From positions 3,720,369-3,784,368 of the forward strand of contig OZ024857.1 in assembly GCA_964017155.1 (NCBI GenBank): a stretch of DNA of 64,000 nt, given 5' to 3'. The position numbers and the translations under genes are program-made. Origin of the DNA: Oasisia sp. SBJ-2009 (taxonomy: Eukaryota > Annelida > Polychaeta > Sabellida > Siboglinidae). Within the stretch, counting starts at the first letter, position 1; every line of letters starts with the position of its first letter. The notes below the pieces were generated by a model, which saw only the letters and a program-made list of their open reading frames with translations, was not told where the DNA came from and ran no database searches. Shown in pieces: positions 11,398-27,000 of this stretch.

Positions 11398-11399
<2 letters not shown>
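11041..11399 (+). pseudogene. Non-LTR retrotransposon fragment (C-terminal end of ORF2)
   Basis: An open stretch of about 100 codons (11041-11343) contains KNLRWTGHVMRM, DRLPKQVLYSQL and RFKDTIKRNL followed by a spaced Trp. This is the typical region after the reverse transcriptase in endonuclease/RT-type LINEs. The RT and endonuclease are missing, so this is a 5'-truncated dead copy ending in a GAT-, T- and (TA)n-rich tail (to 11442). It belongs to the same broad type as the remnant at 51540-52575. Confidence 0.8.

Positions 11400-11442
<43 letters not shown>
11400..11442. repeat. (TA)n microsatellite
   Basis: About 20 TA units directly follow the LINE fragment and may have grown from its tail. 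Confidence 0.9.
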
Positions 11443-11447
<5 letters not shown>

Positions 11448-12138
11448 CGAACGTGCTTGTAGGTGTCTCCTAGTATGTGTATTCATAGTTTCACTTACAT
11501 ATTGAAATGGATCGACAAACAAATAGGTGCTCGAAATACCATGTCTGCCGCGTATCTTGTCCGCACTCAACCCGACATACAGCCTAGTGATGGCTAATCA
11601 ATAACATTTTTCTTTTTTTCGCTACATCCATCATCTATATTGACTTTTCTCAAGGTCGAAGGCTGTCTACTCAGCGAGTCCGTCAGACAATCCACCGACT
11701 GCCCGGAAGTAGGTGTCTAGTCTGCTATATGTATGGCTACTCACCGAAACCATGGCACGAGAGACGGTAGACAACATTATATCTGAACCAGCGACGATTT
11801 AAATGATACAACATGTCTTCCAATTATCACTGCTCAGTTTCCGACTACTGGAGCGATAACTGCATCAGCAGATACACACGTGGTGCCTGACGGGTGTTTT
11901 GCCAACAGGATGCCACCAATCACGTGCTAATAGGCCTGGGTTATATCGCCAATCATACACTCGTGGAAACCATGAATCGGGATGAGTGAGAAGCAAGCGT
12001 CATGACAAATGTCTGTCGAATATAGGTACACCAATGTTGATTTCATATTATTTAACGTGTCCTGTGCGGTGAGATAAAACAGTTCTACACGTGTATGCTT
12101 GGTTGACAACTTTCTGTTTCGAACACTCATACAGACTG
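11443..12138. other. Intergenic, no gene seen
   Basis: No exon, RNA gene or repeat recognised. Confidence 0.5.
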
Positions 12139-12327
<189 letters not shown>

Positions 12328-13714
12328 TATTCCTCCAATCATTGCCAGACTACGCGGACATGTTTTGGGTTATAATGGCGGCCGACACAAAACACGAACA
12401 TCACTAGATCGTGAAAAAAACGCATTGGAGAAAGTGGACCTTACTATCTGTTTACGTTTGTAGTTCCCACGTAGTAGCCTGGAAACGTGGTGTTAATTAA
12501 GACTAACGTGGGGACCTCCTGATCACCACTAATTAATCCCAGTAACGGTTACATATACAGGGCCTATCTATGCCTGTCTAGACTGCCGAGTGTACAGCCT
12601 CTAGGAGATGCAAGTCAGGCACCGACCATGCCGCGCTGTTTGAGGCCTACTTCTACGGAGACGTTCCGTGTATAATGCGCCATGTGTTTGGAATTGCGAA
12701 AACAAACTTCTGACGGTTTCCGTAGGCGAAGTTATGCCTGCTGCCTCCGCCCCCGACTGCCCTGACTAGGCAAACAGTTATGCGGAATCACCAGCTAAAC
12801 GAAAGTGCCGACCTTCGCAGAATCCCGCATAACTCAAGAACTGCAAATCGAATTGTATGACAAGCGGCGATTTGTCACTCGGCAAAAATCCACGCCGACG
12901 ATCGATATTCGCCGTTCCGTGTCTATGGCGAAAGCCGGGAGAGAAACCGAAATTGAATCGTAAATCCGCTCACATGGTACAGTGATGGCGGTCGACGCAG
13001 ATAAAACGGAGATAAACTTATAAGCCAGACATCGTTAGGAGAATGAATCATGCGCGCGGAGAGCGGTATCAGATGGCCTTATATGAGTGACACTAGATGG
13101 CAACATATCTTGTAGATTTCTCTGTTTAGGTACGTTAAACTTAATTATTATAATAACATATGTCTACGGATAATTGTGCAGTATTCGTGATAAAGGCCAT
13201 AGCGTTTTTCTTTTGTTCTGAAGCTTGCGGAAACAATCAGGACAGTTCTCATCGAGTTTACGGCATCATCATGCGGATTTAATGCCCGTATTGCTGTTGC
13301 ATATTCCCAATAGTGTTATTAGGAGAATCACATTGAGGCTACTATGCATACACAATACAGATGTGTCCGGTCTGGTTGTTTCAAGGAATGCATCATGAGG
13401 CAAAGCTAGACGAGCTGCATTTGGTGACTATCTTTAGCATCTCTCGCCGACTGACTGAGGATCGTGTCTAAAGTTCCTGTCGGAATGACAAGAGAAAGCT
13501 GCAGTTGTGTTGAGCTGATATACAGAACCGCAATGACTTCCAATTGTATATCGAATTAATTTAAATTGGCTACTTTTACTTACCGTACTCTTTCTCCTCA
13601 ACAGCCGACATATTTAATTAATCTGCTAAAACTTAGCTCAGTACTATTGAACGTGCTTTTCCTGTAGCTGCGCCAACAATCTAGACTCAACTCCCTGTCA
13701 CAATTAAATCTTTG
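12328..13714. other. Intergenic, no gene seen
   Basis: Mixed-composition sequence without a domain, splice-flanked exon or obvious repeat. Confidence 0.5.
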
Positions 13715-13815
13715 AAACTATAGCCACGTTTCGCAAACAATTCAAATATTATTTGTTTGAAATTCCCATCATGCATTTTGGCGGTTCCATGCTCTAATGG
13801 CGACTTTTGCCTATC
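13715..13815. repeat. Dispersed repeat copy B (partner at 7872-7985)
   Basis: Contains CTATAGCCACGTTTCG, TTTGAAATT and GGCGGTTCCATGCTC in the same order and orientation as copy A. Diverged. Confidence 0.65.
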
Positions 13816-14483
13816 CGAGTTACTGATTACGCCAAATGCTTTGTTTGTTGCGGCTCTGAACTTGAATTTTTAAGGACGTGGACGCTATAGAGGTGTTACA
13901 ATACAACGTTCAATGTTGAAATATAATTTATTTAGTAGCTATTGAAGTGTTACAATTATTATTATTATAAATCGAATATATACAGTGTTAAACCTACCGA
14001 ACTATTATATTCGACCCAGATGTTCGTGTATTTAGTGGCCTGACAAGTTAGACGTAGCAGTAGTTAGCCGTATGCTGCTGTGACCTTTAAGCGTAGCCCC
14101 TTTCGTGTTCCTTGAGAGTTGCATGCAGGTATAAACATGTTACGTCTTGGCAGCGGAACATGTTTATCGTTTGGCGGGTGGCAGCTAAGGTTGGACAATT
14201 CTGAACAGGTGTAGGACAGTGTCGGGAGTGGGGGCGGAAAGAGGACAAGAACTCGGGACATATTACACAATATGAGTATGTTGACAGTGATGGTATCTAC
14301 TACATGTGTATATAACATCATTTCATTTTACGTATCTCTGTTGCTCCCTCTCCCACTTTCTCTCCGTCCTCTCTCTCCCCTTCTCTCCCACCTTCCTCTG
14401 TCTCCATCGCTGACCATCTCCCACTATCCATGACTCTCTGCATATCTGTCTGCCTGTCGTTGTCTGTCTATCGTTGTCGGCCT
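13816..14483. other. Intergenic, no gene seen
   Basis: AT-rich start, then a pyrimidine-rich stretch (14340-14480, CTCTCTCC and CTGTCT-like) leading into the CCCG array. Confidence 0.5.
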
Positions 14484-14642
14484 GCCCGCCCGCCCGCCCG
14501 CCCGCCCGCCCGCCCGCCCGCCCGCCCGCCCGCCCGCCCGCCCGCCCGCCCGCCCGCCCGCCCGCCCGCCCGCCCGCCCGCCCGCCCGCCCGCCCGCCCG
14601 CCCGCCCGCCCGCCCGCCCGCCCGCCCGCCCGCCCGCCCGCC
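14484..14642. repeat. (CCCG)n array, G-quadruplex-forming on the minus strand
   Basis: About 40 uninterrupted CCCG units. The minus strand is (GGGC)n, so any four successive units can form a G-quadruplex with one-base loops. Each unit also carries a CpG. Frames reading PARP or AGGR repeats are artefacts. Confidence 0.98.
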
Positions 14643-15101
14643 TGGTGTCTGTTTGTCTGTCTCATTTTGCTCTCTCCCTCTGTCTGTCTGTCTATCTATC
14701 TCATCTTTTTTGTCACTCTTTCTTCCTATCACACTATTCTCGAGTCCCCCTGCCTAAATCCGCCGACTGACGACTGTCCTGTCACTGGTGCACCCTACCG
14801 TTGATCCTGAAAGACGCACAATGTATACACACACAACATCCGATTTCGGAGTCGACGTCGACTGAGAAAGATTATCTCAATTCGTTATAACAGTTTTTCT
14901 TGAGTGGTTGCCATGCCAACGGGATGTTCCCTACCAGTAGGTGAACGCCGAGAATTCCAGCACGTCCCGTCTTCCCAGTATTCAGGCTACGACTGGGAAC
15001 GTTGGCAAACGGCGCCTGCCTTCCACACAGTGAGGTGCGCGTGTATACACGAGACCATGTTAGTTCTCTCAGACAACTGAGTCGGTGAAAAAGTAAAAAT
15101 T
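14643..15101. other. Intergenic spacer between two arrays
   Basis: CTGT-rich start, then unique sequence. No gene seen. Confidence 0.5.
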
Positions 15102-15236
15102 TGGTCGGTCGGTCGGTCGGTCGGTCGGTCGGTCGGTCGGTCGGTCGGTCGGTCGGTCGGTCGGTCGGTCGGTCGGTCGGTCGGTCGGTCGGTCGGTCGG
15201 TCGGTCGGTCGGTCGGTCGGTCGGTCGGTCGGTCGG
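15102..15236. repeat. (GGTC)n tetranucleotide array
   Basis: About 34 pure GGTC units with a CpG at each junction. Confidence 0.98.
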
Positions 15237-18700
<3,464 letters not shown>

Positions 18701-18712
18701 AGCAACAGGTTG

Positions 18713-18737
18713 TGACGTCATACAGTGGTCACGTGAC
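18713..18737. promoter_or_regulatory. Adjacent CRE (TGACGTCA) and GTCACGTGAC E-box
   Basis: Both palindromes are perfect: 18713-18720 and 18728-18737. An AAAATGG start-like context follows at about 18747. The combination resembles a promoter, but no downstream gene could be identified. Confidence 0.4.
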
Positions 18738-18971
18738 GTGATTTTCAAAATGGACGACAAACGGTGCAATTATGCGTTATTCGTGTCGGTGGATAGATCT
18801 GGAATAGCGGTATGGTATATTCCGTGAGAATATTCCGTGAGAAGGCCGACTTACGGAGTAACCGAAACATGTACTAACTTACGGACATGGGAACACGCCA
18901 AGGGGCATACGGGGCGCTATATATAATAGCTTATTCTTCGCAAACATACAACAGCTGCGAGGCTTGGGGCC

Positions 18972-18996
18972 TATACTTAGACAGAGTCTAAGTATA
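18972..18996. repeat. Short inverted repeat
   Basis: TATACTTAGAC and its complement GTCTAAGTATA are separated by about 3 bases. Too short to classify. Confidence 0.5.
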
Positions 18997-19059
18997 TCAC
19001 AGAGCAGAGTAAATATATTAATTCGTAGGATCATTTAGGTTATAATATTCATAGCATAA

Positions 19060-19220
19060 ACATAAATATAGGAACGACGTCATAAATGGCGAGGGACAAT
19101 GTGGGTAATAGTTGAGAAGGGCGTGGAATGAGAGACGGGGTGGAACAATGGGTGAGAAGGGTAGATTGTGGCATGAGAGACAGGAGTGAGAATGGTAGAG
19201 AAGGGGAGAGACAGGGTACA
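19060..19220 (+). repeat. Purine-rich stretch with loosely repeated GAGAAGGG
   Basis: G/A-rich plus strand with recurring GAGAAGGG, GAGAGACAG and GGTGAGAAGG-like words, without a clean unit length. Confidence 0.4.
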
Positions 19221-19625
19221 GAAAGATTAAGAACGGCATGGTAATGGCATATGAGCAGTACGGATTGACAACGTAGCAAATGCGCTTTCATGGCCCCAGA
19301 AGATCGACTAATTACTATTTTACAAGAGCATGTGACCGTCATTAGGCTCACGATCGGCAATTAGAAGCTATAAAAGGCTACTAATTACGATGCAAATGAA
19401 AGCAAAACTAAGTATGCTGCTGCGGATTCATCACTGCTACAATAAGTGTATTACCCCATGGCCTGGTGACGTTTTAGTATAATTTCAAAATAAAGGCGTT
19501 TACTATAATTATTAGTATTGTTAGCAAGGTTACTGTTGTTACTACAATGCATGCTACCGATTCTCAGCAAAGTTTTGTTTATATGTGTCACTGTGAACAG
19601 GGACTGGGTAAGCCTACGGTAGTAC

Positions 19626-19646
19626 GGGGGGGGGGGGGGGGGGGGG
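19626..19646. repeat. Poly-G run of 21 bases
   Basis: Uninterrupted G homopolymer, likely length-polymorphic and prone to sequencing error. Confidence 0.9.
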
Positions 19647-19794
19647 CATATATAGTGGGCATATGTGGGGGGCACACGACGTGTAGTATGATGCCGCTCT
19701 CTACGGGCCCCGCAGCTGCTTAATCCGCCACTGCGTGGGAGACAGGGTAGAGCGAGGGTGAAAGGTCAGACTGTGGCCACAGGAGAGGTAACGA

Positions 19795-19798
<4 letters not shown>

Positions 19799-19875
<77 letters not shown>
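19799..19875. repeat. (TA)n microsatellite
   Basis: TA run with a central ATTATA phase change, so the tract is self-complementary. Confidence 0.95.
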
Positions 19876-19878
<3 letters not shown>

Positions 19879-20099
19879 CCATTTCGTTCATGTATCAATT
19901 ACTGTGGTAACCGTACCAATCAATCGCTTGATGCGAATCCACTGATATATTATTATTAATACACCAACGGCAACAAAAAGAAAACGTCGAGTTGCGTGTA
20001 ACTTTACACCGGGCGTGAAACTAATAATAACTCAACGTGCCGATCGTGTATCGCACCTAAAGCCAGTTGTTAGAATATCCCATCTCATGTGTTATCTTT

Positions 20100-20960
20100 T
20101 GGCGTATAAACTTACGATTAGCCCGCGTCCCAGCAGTTGGTTTCCACTCACCGTCTATGCGGTACACTCTGGGTAAATGAACACTTCGAAATAGCGCCGA
20201 GCCACTCGTGGACGTAGGTAGGTAAGACGTCAAACTAAAACGCCGAAACAATCCCGGTCGCACTGGCCGACAAGCTCGCGCTCTGCCCAGCCTCTCGACG
20301 AGTGGGCCGCCGTGAAACTGCCTGGCGATGGCTTCCTTTCGCAACCCGATACCCGCCGAGAGCTCGCACCGCACGGCCACTCCACAAGTAGTTGATTCGG
20401 CACTTGTCCAATCTCAAGCAGCCCGCGTACGCGACACGCAAATCGACGCCTCGAAACGACACGGCAACCGTCGTGTGTTGATCCTACATTTGACCGTCCG
20501 AAATTCGCCCTTGTGTTAGTCCGATGTCGTCGCAAGATGTTCGAGAAACGCCGAGATGACTCGGCTACGAGATGACTCGGCTATCGCGTTCGCGCAACAG
20601 CAGTCGCAATACCTCGCCGGCGTAAATCGCGCGTCTGGTCTATCGCGGTTCAAACGCAGATGCCGGCGGTGCGGTGAAGATTATGAACTCGCAGATGTCG
20701 GCTGACGCTCTCCGCGGAGATTATAAACGCCGATAGTGGCGCACTTCGCCGCGGTTATGATTTACGTTCGGCTGGCGACTGGCATTCCTGGAAACGCCGG
20801 GTACTCAACACCCCGCGTCGCCCCCTACTCGCTGAGGGTAGAGCCGGCTCGTGGGGCGACATTCCTTCTGCATTAACCAGCCAACACGACACGGTCGATA
20901 ATCTGATCTTTTCCGCGCGCTCATTAGTTCTTCCGACTGCCCGCGCATCTTTGCACGAGC
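20100..20960. promoter_or_regulatory. CpG-rich block, possible promoter or CpG island
   Basis: CpG dinucleotides are dense here (CGACG, CGCG and GCGCG are frequent) compared with the AT-rich flanks. A minus-strand GACGGTGAGTG near 20150 and a plus-strand AGGTAAGAC near 20219 both look like splice donors of first exons. No protein was recognised, so the gene and its direction are unknown. Confidence 0.3.
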
Positions 20961-22390
20961 GCGCGGTCGTGTGTAATAGCGCATGATTGGAAGCAGGTAT
21001 ATTAATGTGCAGAATTATTGATATGGCGCAGGGGACGGGGTAATAAATAGTTACGATCGTTTGATAATGGTATTCGTTTCGAGGATGTTGCCACTAGTGT
21101 AAGAGTGAACGCTTAAGATGGTGACATGTCAGTCTATAAAAGGTCGGCTTGGCGAAACATTTCTGAAAGACTGACTACTAGACTTCTTCGATTTTTCCCA
21201 TTTTTATTTCTGATTGGTCTATAGTTTAATATCATAATGTATAATAATAATAATAAGACGTCTACGTAGATGATATGTAACGGCGTCTGCCTTAAATTGG
21301 ACGTTCCTATGAACCTACAGCAGAATGTTGCTCCGTACTGTACCAAGCGAATGTTGAGGCACCCCAACGCGGAAATCAAAATAGTTTCACTCAAACCAAC
21401 TCAAGCGTGACACCGTGACGCACGTTGTATACGCCACGTCAGCCGAGGAAAAGCTGCCGCAATGCGTGAAAGAAATCTTTGAATACACCGGCATACATGT
21501 ATGGCTTACAGACATTGGCACTAACAGAGAAACAACACGAGAAGGTTTGCGAAAAACAACTGGATGAGAAGAGTCGTTGGATTGAAGGGAGCGGTTAAGA
21601 AGAATGGTCGAACTCAGAGTGGAGATTGGAGGGAAGGAAATGTCTAAGAAGAAATTGGCCCGTCATGTGGAAAGAATTGCAGATGAAGAATGGCAGAGAG
21701 AACCAATGCCTAGAAAGTGGAGGAGATAAGGAGACAAGAAAGACCGAGAATACGACGGGAGTTAAGTCAGATCTAGAAAGAATGGGGGGTGATGGAGAAC
21801 AACAGCAAAATGTAGGAGTTGGAAACCGTTGATAGAGAACGTGTTGAGAGGAAAGTATTGAAAGAAAAGACGAAGAAGACGGCGGTAGCCACGGCCAATA
21901 ACATTGACCATGCCAAGAGGAGAACAACAACGCGACTAGAAGAGGTAAAAGAAATCAAATATCCTGTACCAGTAATAGCACTAACTCAGCTAAGGAGTAT
22001 AAGTAAAGAAAGCCAAAGTCTGGTCTGCATTCAAGTTGGCAACCGTTTGAAAGTCAGTTATTTGTCGTGACTGTGGCACCGAACTGTCCCCCAAGCTCCT
22101 CTGGTACCTTCCTGTGCTCCTCCACCAAGGTCCAATTCCGTTGTTGGTCAACTTCCTAACTAACTGAGTAGACACTCACAGCACCATCTTGAATGGATAC
22201 CGACTTTCTTCGTGTGTGTAAATGACAGTGCTGCACACACCTCTACCTTGTATCGACACCAACTGCCTTGTGCCTAAGGTATGACGCGGGATTACAAATG
22301 GATAAGTCTTGTCACACTATCTGTACCTTTTGAAATGGATGGTAAAGAAATCAGTGCACACATATTGAAATAAAACAAGTCTTTCAGAGA
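20961..22390. other. Intergenic, no gene recognised
   Basis: An (AAT)n tract lies near 21242 and a purine-rich plus strand at 21590-21870. The many small open frames there come from low complexity. Confidence 0.45.
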
Positions 22391-22402
22391 TGACATAAAA
22401 GT

Positions 22403-22408
22403 TTTATT
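22403..22408 (-). promoter_or_regulatory. Candidate polyadenylation signal of TMEM30
   Basis: Minus-strand AATAAA about 1.6 kb downstream of the TMEM30 stop codon. 22409-24039 has no other gene and would be its 3' UTR. Confidence 0.45.
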
Positions 22409-24039
22409 GCAATCGCAATTAACGTACATTAAATACAACTTTGTATGTACAACTAAAATGACTTAGCGCCAATATTGCAGGTTTCGACATAATACGACCT
22501 ATGCAACGGTTACGTCCGTCAACAAACGTAAGCCCAGCTCAAAGTTCTACACAACAAAAATGTTCTGTTAACACTTACTTTCAAATGCTATACAAAATCA
22601 CACACGTGTATACTATGTCATATAATTCAATAAATACATATCTGCCTGGGACCACAGGGCCGTCAAATTTCCCGTCTGGTCAGCTTACCTAATGCCCATC
22701 GCCGCGTTTGTGGGTGAGCACTTGCATAAAAGAAGAAACGTTACATGGAACGTTACATGGAATGTACGTAAGGAGATGCCAACTACACCAGAACAAAACG
22801 ACGCTCACAACACACAAACGGACAGCGTTACAACAACGCTACATGCGCAGTCCAAACAGTGAAACAAAAATACATTACTACTGTGTGAATATACAAAACA
22901 TAAACGCATACGGTCACGCATGAATGAGACAATACATGTCACGAATGTTGGCGTTCTCACGCCAAAGCTATTGCGACTTCTGCATGAATATTGTAACAGT
23001 ACGGAACAAATTTGTCACAAACACAGATTTCTAATTCCTCACCACAACTAAACTGGCCATGACTGCTTATTTATCAATCCTTCTTCTCTGTTGCTATTCC
23101 AAAGGTTTCCTTGTATAATTCTGTGACAAATATGCCATTGCATCCTACTTTCACATTTGTTAGTGCTTAACTTATCTCACTATCCTTTACTCGTGTAAAT
23201 CTGGAATACATAATTAGATCAGCATAATGGGACTCCATTCAATCGTTCAGGCAACATGCAGGATACACCAGCATGTTTTAACAGTTCATAAAATAAAGTA
23301 CGTTTCACAGTTATGCATTAGCTGTGGCGTGCCGAATGTGTCGAGCATCTGAAAATTGACGTTAAAATATACTCCATATATTATTTGTGTTTGCAATTAA
23401 AAAAATATAGGTGGAATACCATACCACACAAGTGGGGCATTATACATCAGCCGCCGTTAATATACCAGATGTAACTGATTAAAACCACTGCAACACTTCT
23501 CATTGGTTGATGCAGTAACTGACGTAATGTTCAACCACACGTCTGTGTGTAACTGGTGTGACAATCAAACATTATAATTATAATCACTGCCAAGTGGAGT
23601 GTTGGACTTCTTCCCAAATCACTCAAGAGATCAAAGTTGGTTGCTACTCTTGCAGCTGACCAATTAGTAGCCTTGACAAGCTTAAACAAAGACCCAGCAA
23701 GTCAAACATACCACCAGAAAAATGCAGATGTGAGTTACACAATGTGTTGTTGCAAACTGAGATTTAACATAACGTTGTATAACACAAACAATACCGTCCA
23801 AATTACAATTACTTAAATGTTATGCCGATTTAACACACTCTAAAATTCCATATTTCCGAAAGAAACTAACTCAAACACGTATTTCTGGATGAAAATATTT
23901 CTAGAGTTTTACGAAGTCATTGGTGGTGCAGTGCGATGTGTTAAAAAAGACAATGGTCTGATGCGAAGTAAGACAACTGCTGTCATTTTATGAGCAGTAA
24001 TTTCACCTAGTTGGTCACTCCTGATGCTTCTGGTGTCCA

Positions 24040-27000
24040 TCAGTAGGCTGTTCTGCTGGTCACATTAGTGACCATCTCTGTCGGCCTGCAAAAAGACACA
24101 GCACCGCGTATTAGATTCCTCCTTCACCAGTACTTTCTGCTCTTAAGTTTGCTCTTTAATGAACTCATCTTTCTAAATCAATTTCACTTCTTAGCAGTGA
24201 TCCTAAAACAAAAATCTGTGACACGGCACCGAAATACTGACCTTGATGTTACCACCGTGGCAGTTGTATTTGGAAAATGTTAAACATATTACACTGGATT
24301 ATAAGCTTGTGTTTTATTTTTATTTTCAACAGTCCAATAATCTCTAAAGTAGTGGTTTGTGACTTGAATATTGTACAACACACATGGAATAGTTATGAAC
24401 ACAGAACATTACATTAATTCTGAAATTAATATTCAACTATTGTCATTCATCTAACGAATTCACAAGTCCCTGTACTTGAATAAATCAGATGTTAGTACTG
24501 AAAAAGAACAACCCGTTGAACATATTATGACACTGACTGGAGCCCAGACTTAGTCTGATACGGTAGTGTGGAACAGAACAGAACACACAAAGCTGTAGTG
24601 AAGGGGTAGAAATAACTCAAAATGTTCTGTTAGTCAGTAGGACTACTTAGTTGGCAAATATGGTAGTCCTCAGATATATCTGTAGTCATATGGCCCAGAT
24701 GTAAGCAAAATGACATGACAAACACAATTTTTTTTTTAATATTCCCAAATTTGGTGGTAGTCCGATCCAGACTACCACTATTGTAGTCAACACATTGGCA
24801 GATGAGCTTGCGTGTTAGTTTAACAGCAACTGCAAATGTGTAACAGTGAAACAAGACCACTCTGTGTGTGTGCAACAGTTCCTGCGTAAAGCTACGACAC
24901 ACTGGTACTTTCAAGTGGCACATTTATCAGACCATAAGACAAAAACATGTCGGACAGTCACAACTAATTTGGTATATGTTTTATTATAAGTGAAGAGGAT
25001 ATAATAGTCTCTGGAACAGTTGCAGCAAACACAAGTGCCCAACTGTAACAACAACTGTGGAACCAACATGCATACAATAGTGATCAGTCGTGCAGTCAAT
25101 GTGCCACAGGTATGCTGAAAACAAACAAATTACGCACAGTTAAAGGTCATACCATAGGATAAAATCTACTCAGTCCCCTAATAACAAATGGTTGATGCTC
25201 TTTCAAATCATGGTACTGCCCAAATATTTAAATATCGTATAAGAGTACACGATATAAAACAAAAATGCTGAAAATGCTGGCGATCCCGGCAACGTTTTCC
25301 ATAACTGACGTCCCGATTCTGCCATGTGGCATTTCCCAAACACATACTTTTCCAAGCCTGGACCACAATAGCTCCCATTTAACTGTCAATTTAAAACAGG
25401 TTTCATCAAACTTGTGATTTTGGGTATGTCGTTGTATTGCATGATACATATGTACATGCATATTTTTTATACTTATTAGAAGTTGTTTTGGCAAAATATG
25501 GCCTTTAGTGGAAATGTTGGGCCCCATAATCACTTCTACTTCTACTCAAACTATCTACAAACATAATAATTCACTGATATGAACATGTAGACAATAACCA
25601 ATCAGTCACAATAAACATACAGATAACCAACAGGACGCTATGATCACACAGAAAATACCCAACAGGCGACTGTGAGTGTGAACATGCAAAACAATAACCA
25701 ATTGGACTAAATGTGGAAAAAACCAACAGGCCAGTATGAACATTTGAGAAAAAAATACCAACAGGTTAATATGAACATGTGAAACAATAATCAACAGGTC
25801 AATATGAACATGCAAAACAATAACCAACAGGTCAATATAAATGTATAGAGTATAACCAACACTGGGAACAGGACAAAATATATGTAGCTAAAATAACGTA
25901 CAGATCAATAATTTTATGAAGATGTAAAAGATAATCAACAGATCAATGAGAATATGCAGAAAACAACCAATACAGCAATTTAAACTTGGATAAAACCATA
26001 GACTGATACGTATAATGTACAGAAAATACCCAGTAAGTCAACATGAATATGAACACAGTGCTTCATTTTTAAGGCGAGCGATTGCTCTCGCTCCCTGTCG
26101 CTCGCGCAAATCATCCTTCTAGGAAGCGATTTATCGCTCGCGCTAATTACAATAATCGCATGAAGGACAATTCCAGCAGGAGGCTCCACTCTACTATTTC
26201 AGCCTCGCTATGGGCGGGCGCATGGTTGTAACCACTGACCTATATAAAGGTTCATATCAATTCATAACACTAATAAGATGATTGACATGGTAAATTATGT
26301 GTTTAGATGTACACACATGATCCAGATGTTTACGAGGCGCTAAGTAAGTAACTGCGTAACCGAAAATATCGCTTTGCAAAACCAGCCGCATGACACGATT
26401 ACACAGCGCCGCCGCCATGCAGATAACATAAAATGCCACCTCAGGGATAAAAAAAGTAAAAATCACTCCCTCAAATTGTTTCGCATTTAGGCGCGTGATT
26501 TATCGCTCGCCTGGGTTTTTCAAACATGAAGCACTGTGAACACAATGAATACATGTTACAGCAACTTAAGCCACACTCACACATGGGACGAAAATATACT
26601 GGGATTATGGGTAGGAGTACTGAAAGATAAACAGATGGATTCCTGCAAAATTATTCACATTTTGAGAAAGACATTTAAATAGCATGTTTTATGGTAACAC
26701 CTCACATCCTTGGCGGAGATGCCGTCTTAATTTTGTATCTTTTTTGTAAAAACTAGTTTGTTTCTCAAAGGTTTGCTATTGTGCATAAGTCCTTTCTGAA
26801 TTACTCTGTAAGATTCCCTTAAAACAAATCAACCATCAGCCAATCTCAACTACAATGCTCTTTCTGTTCTTCACTGTGTCTAAATCAGATTGTAAGAAGG
26901 AATAGTTTCTACTTCTAGGCATTTATACATGTAATGCTGCATACTGAAAACAACCGATCTGTTCGAAAGAATATGTTTGTCAATGTATTCAAATTAACTA

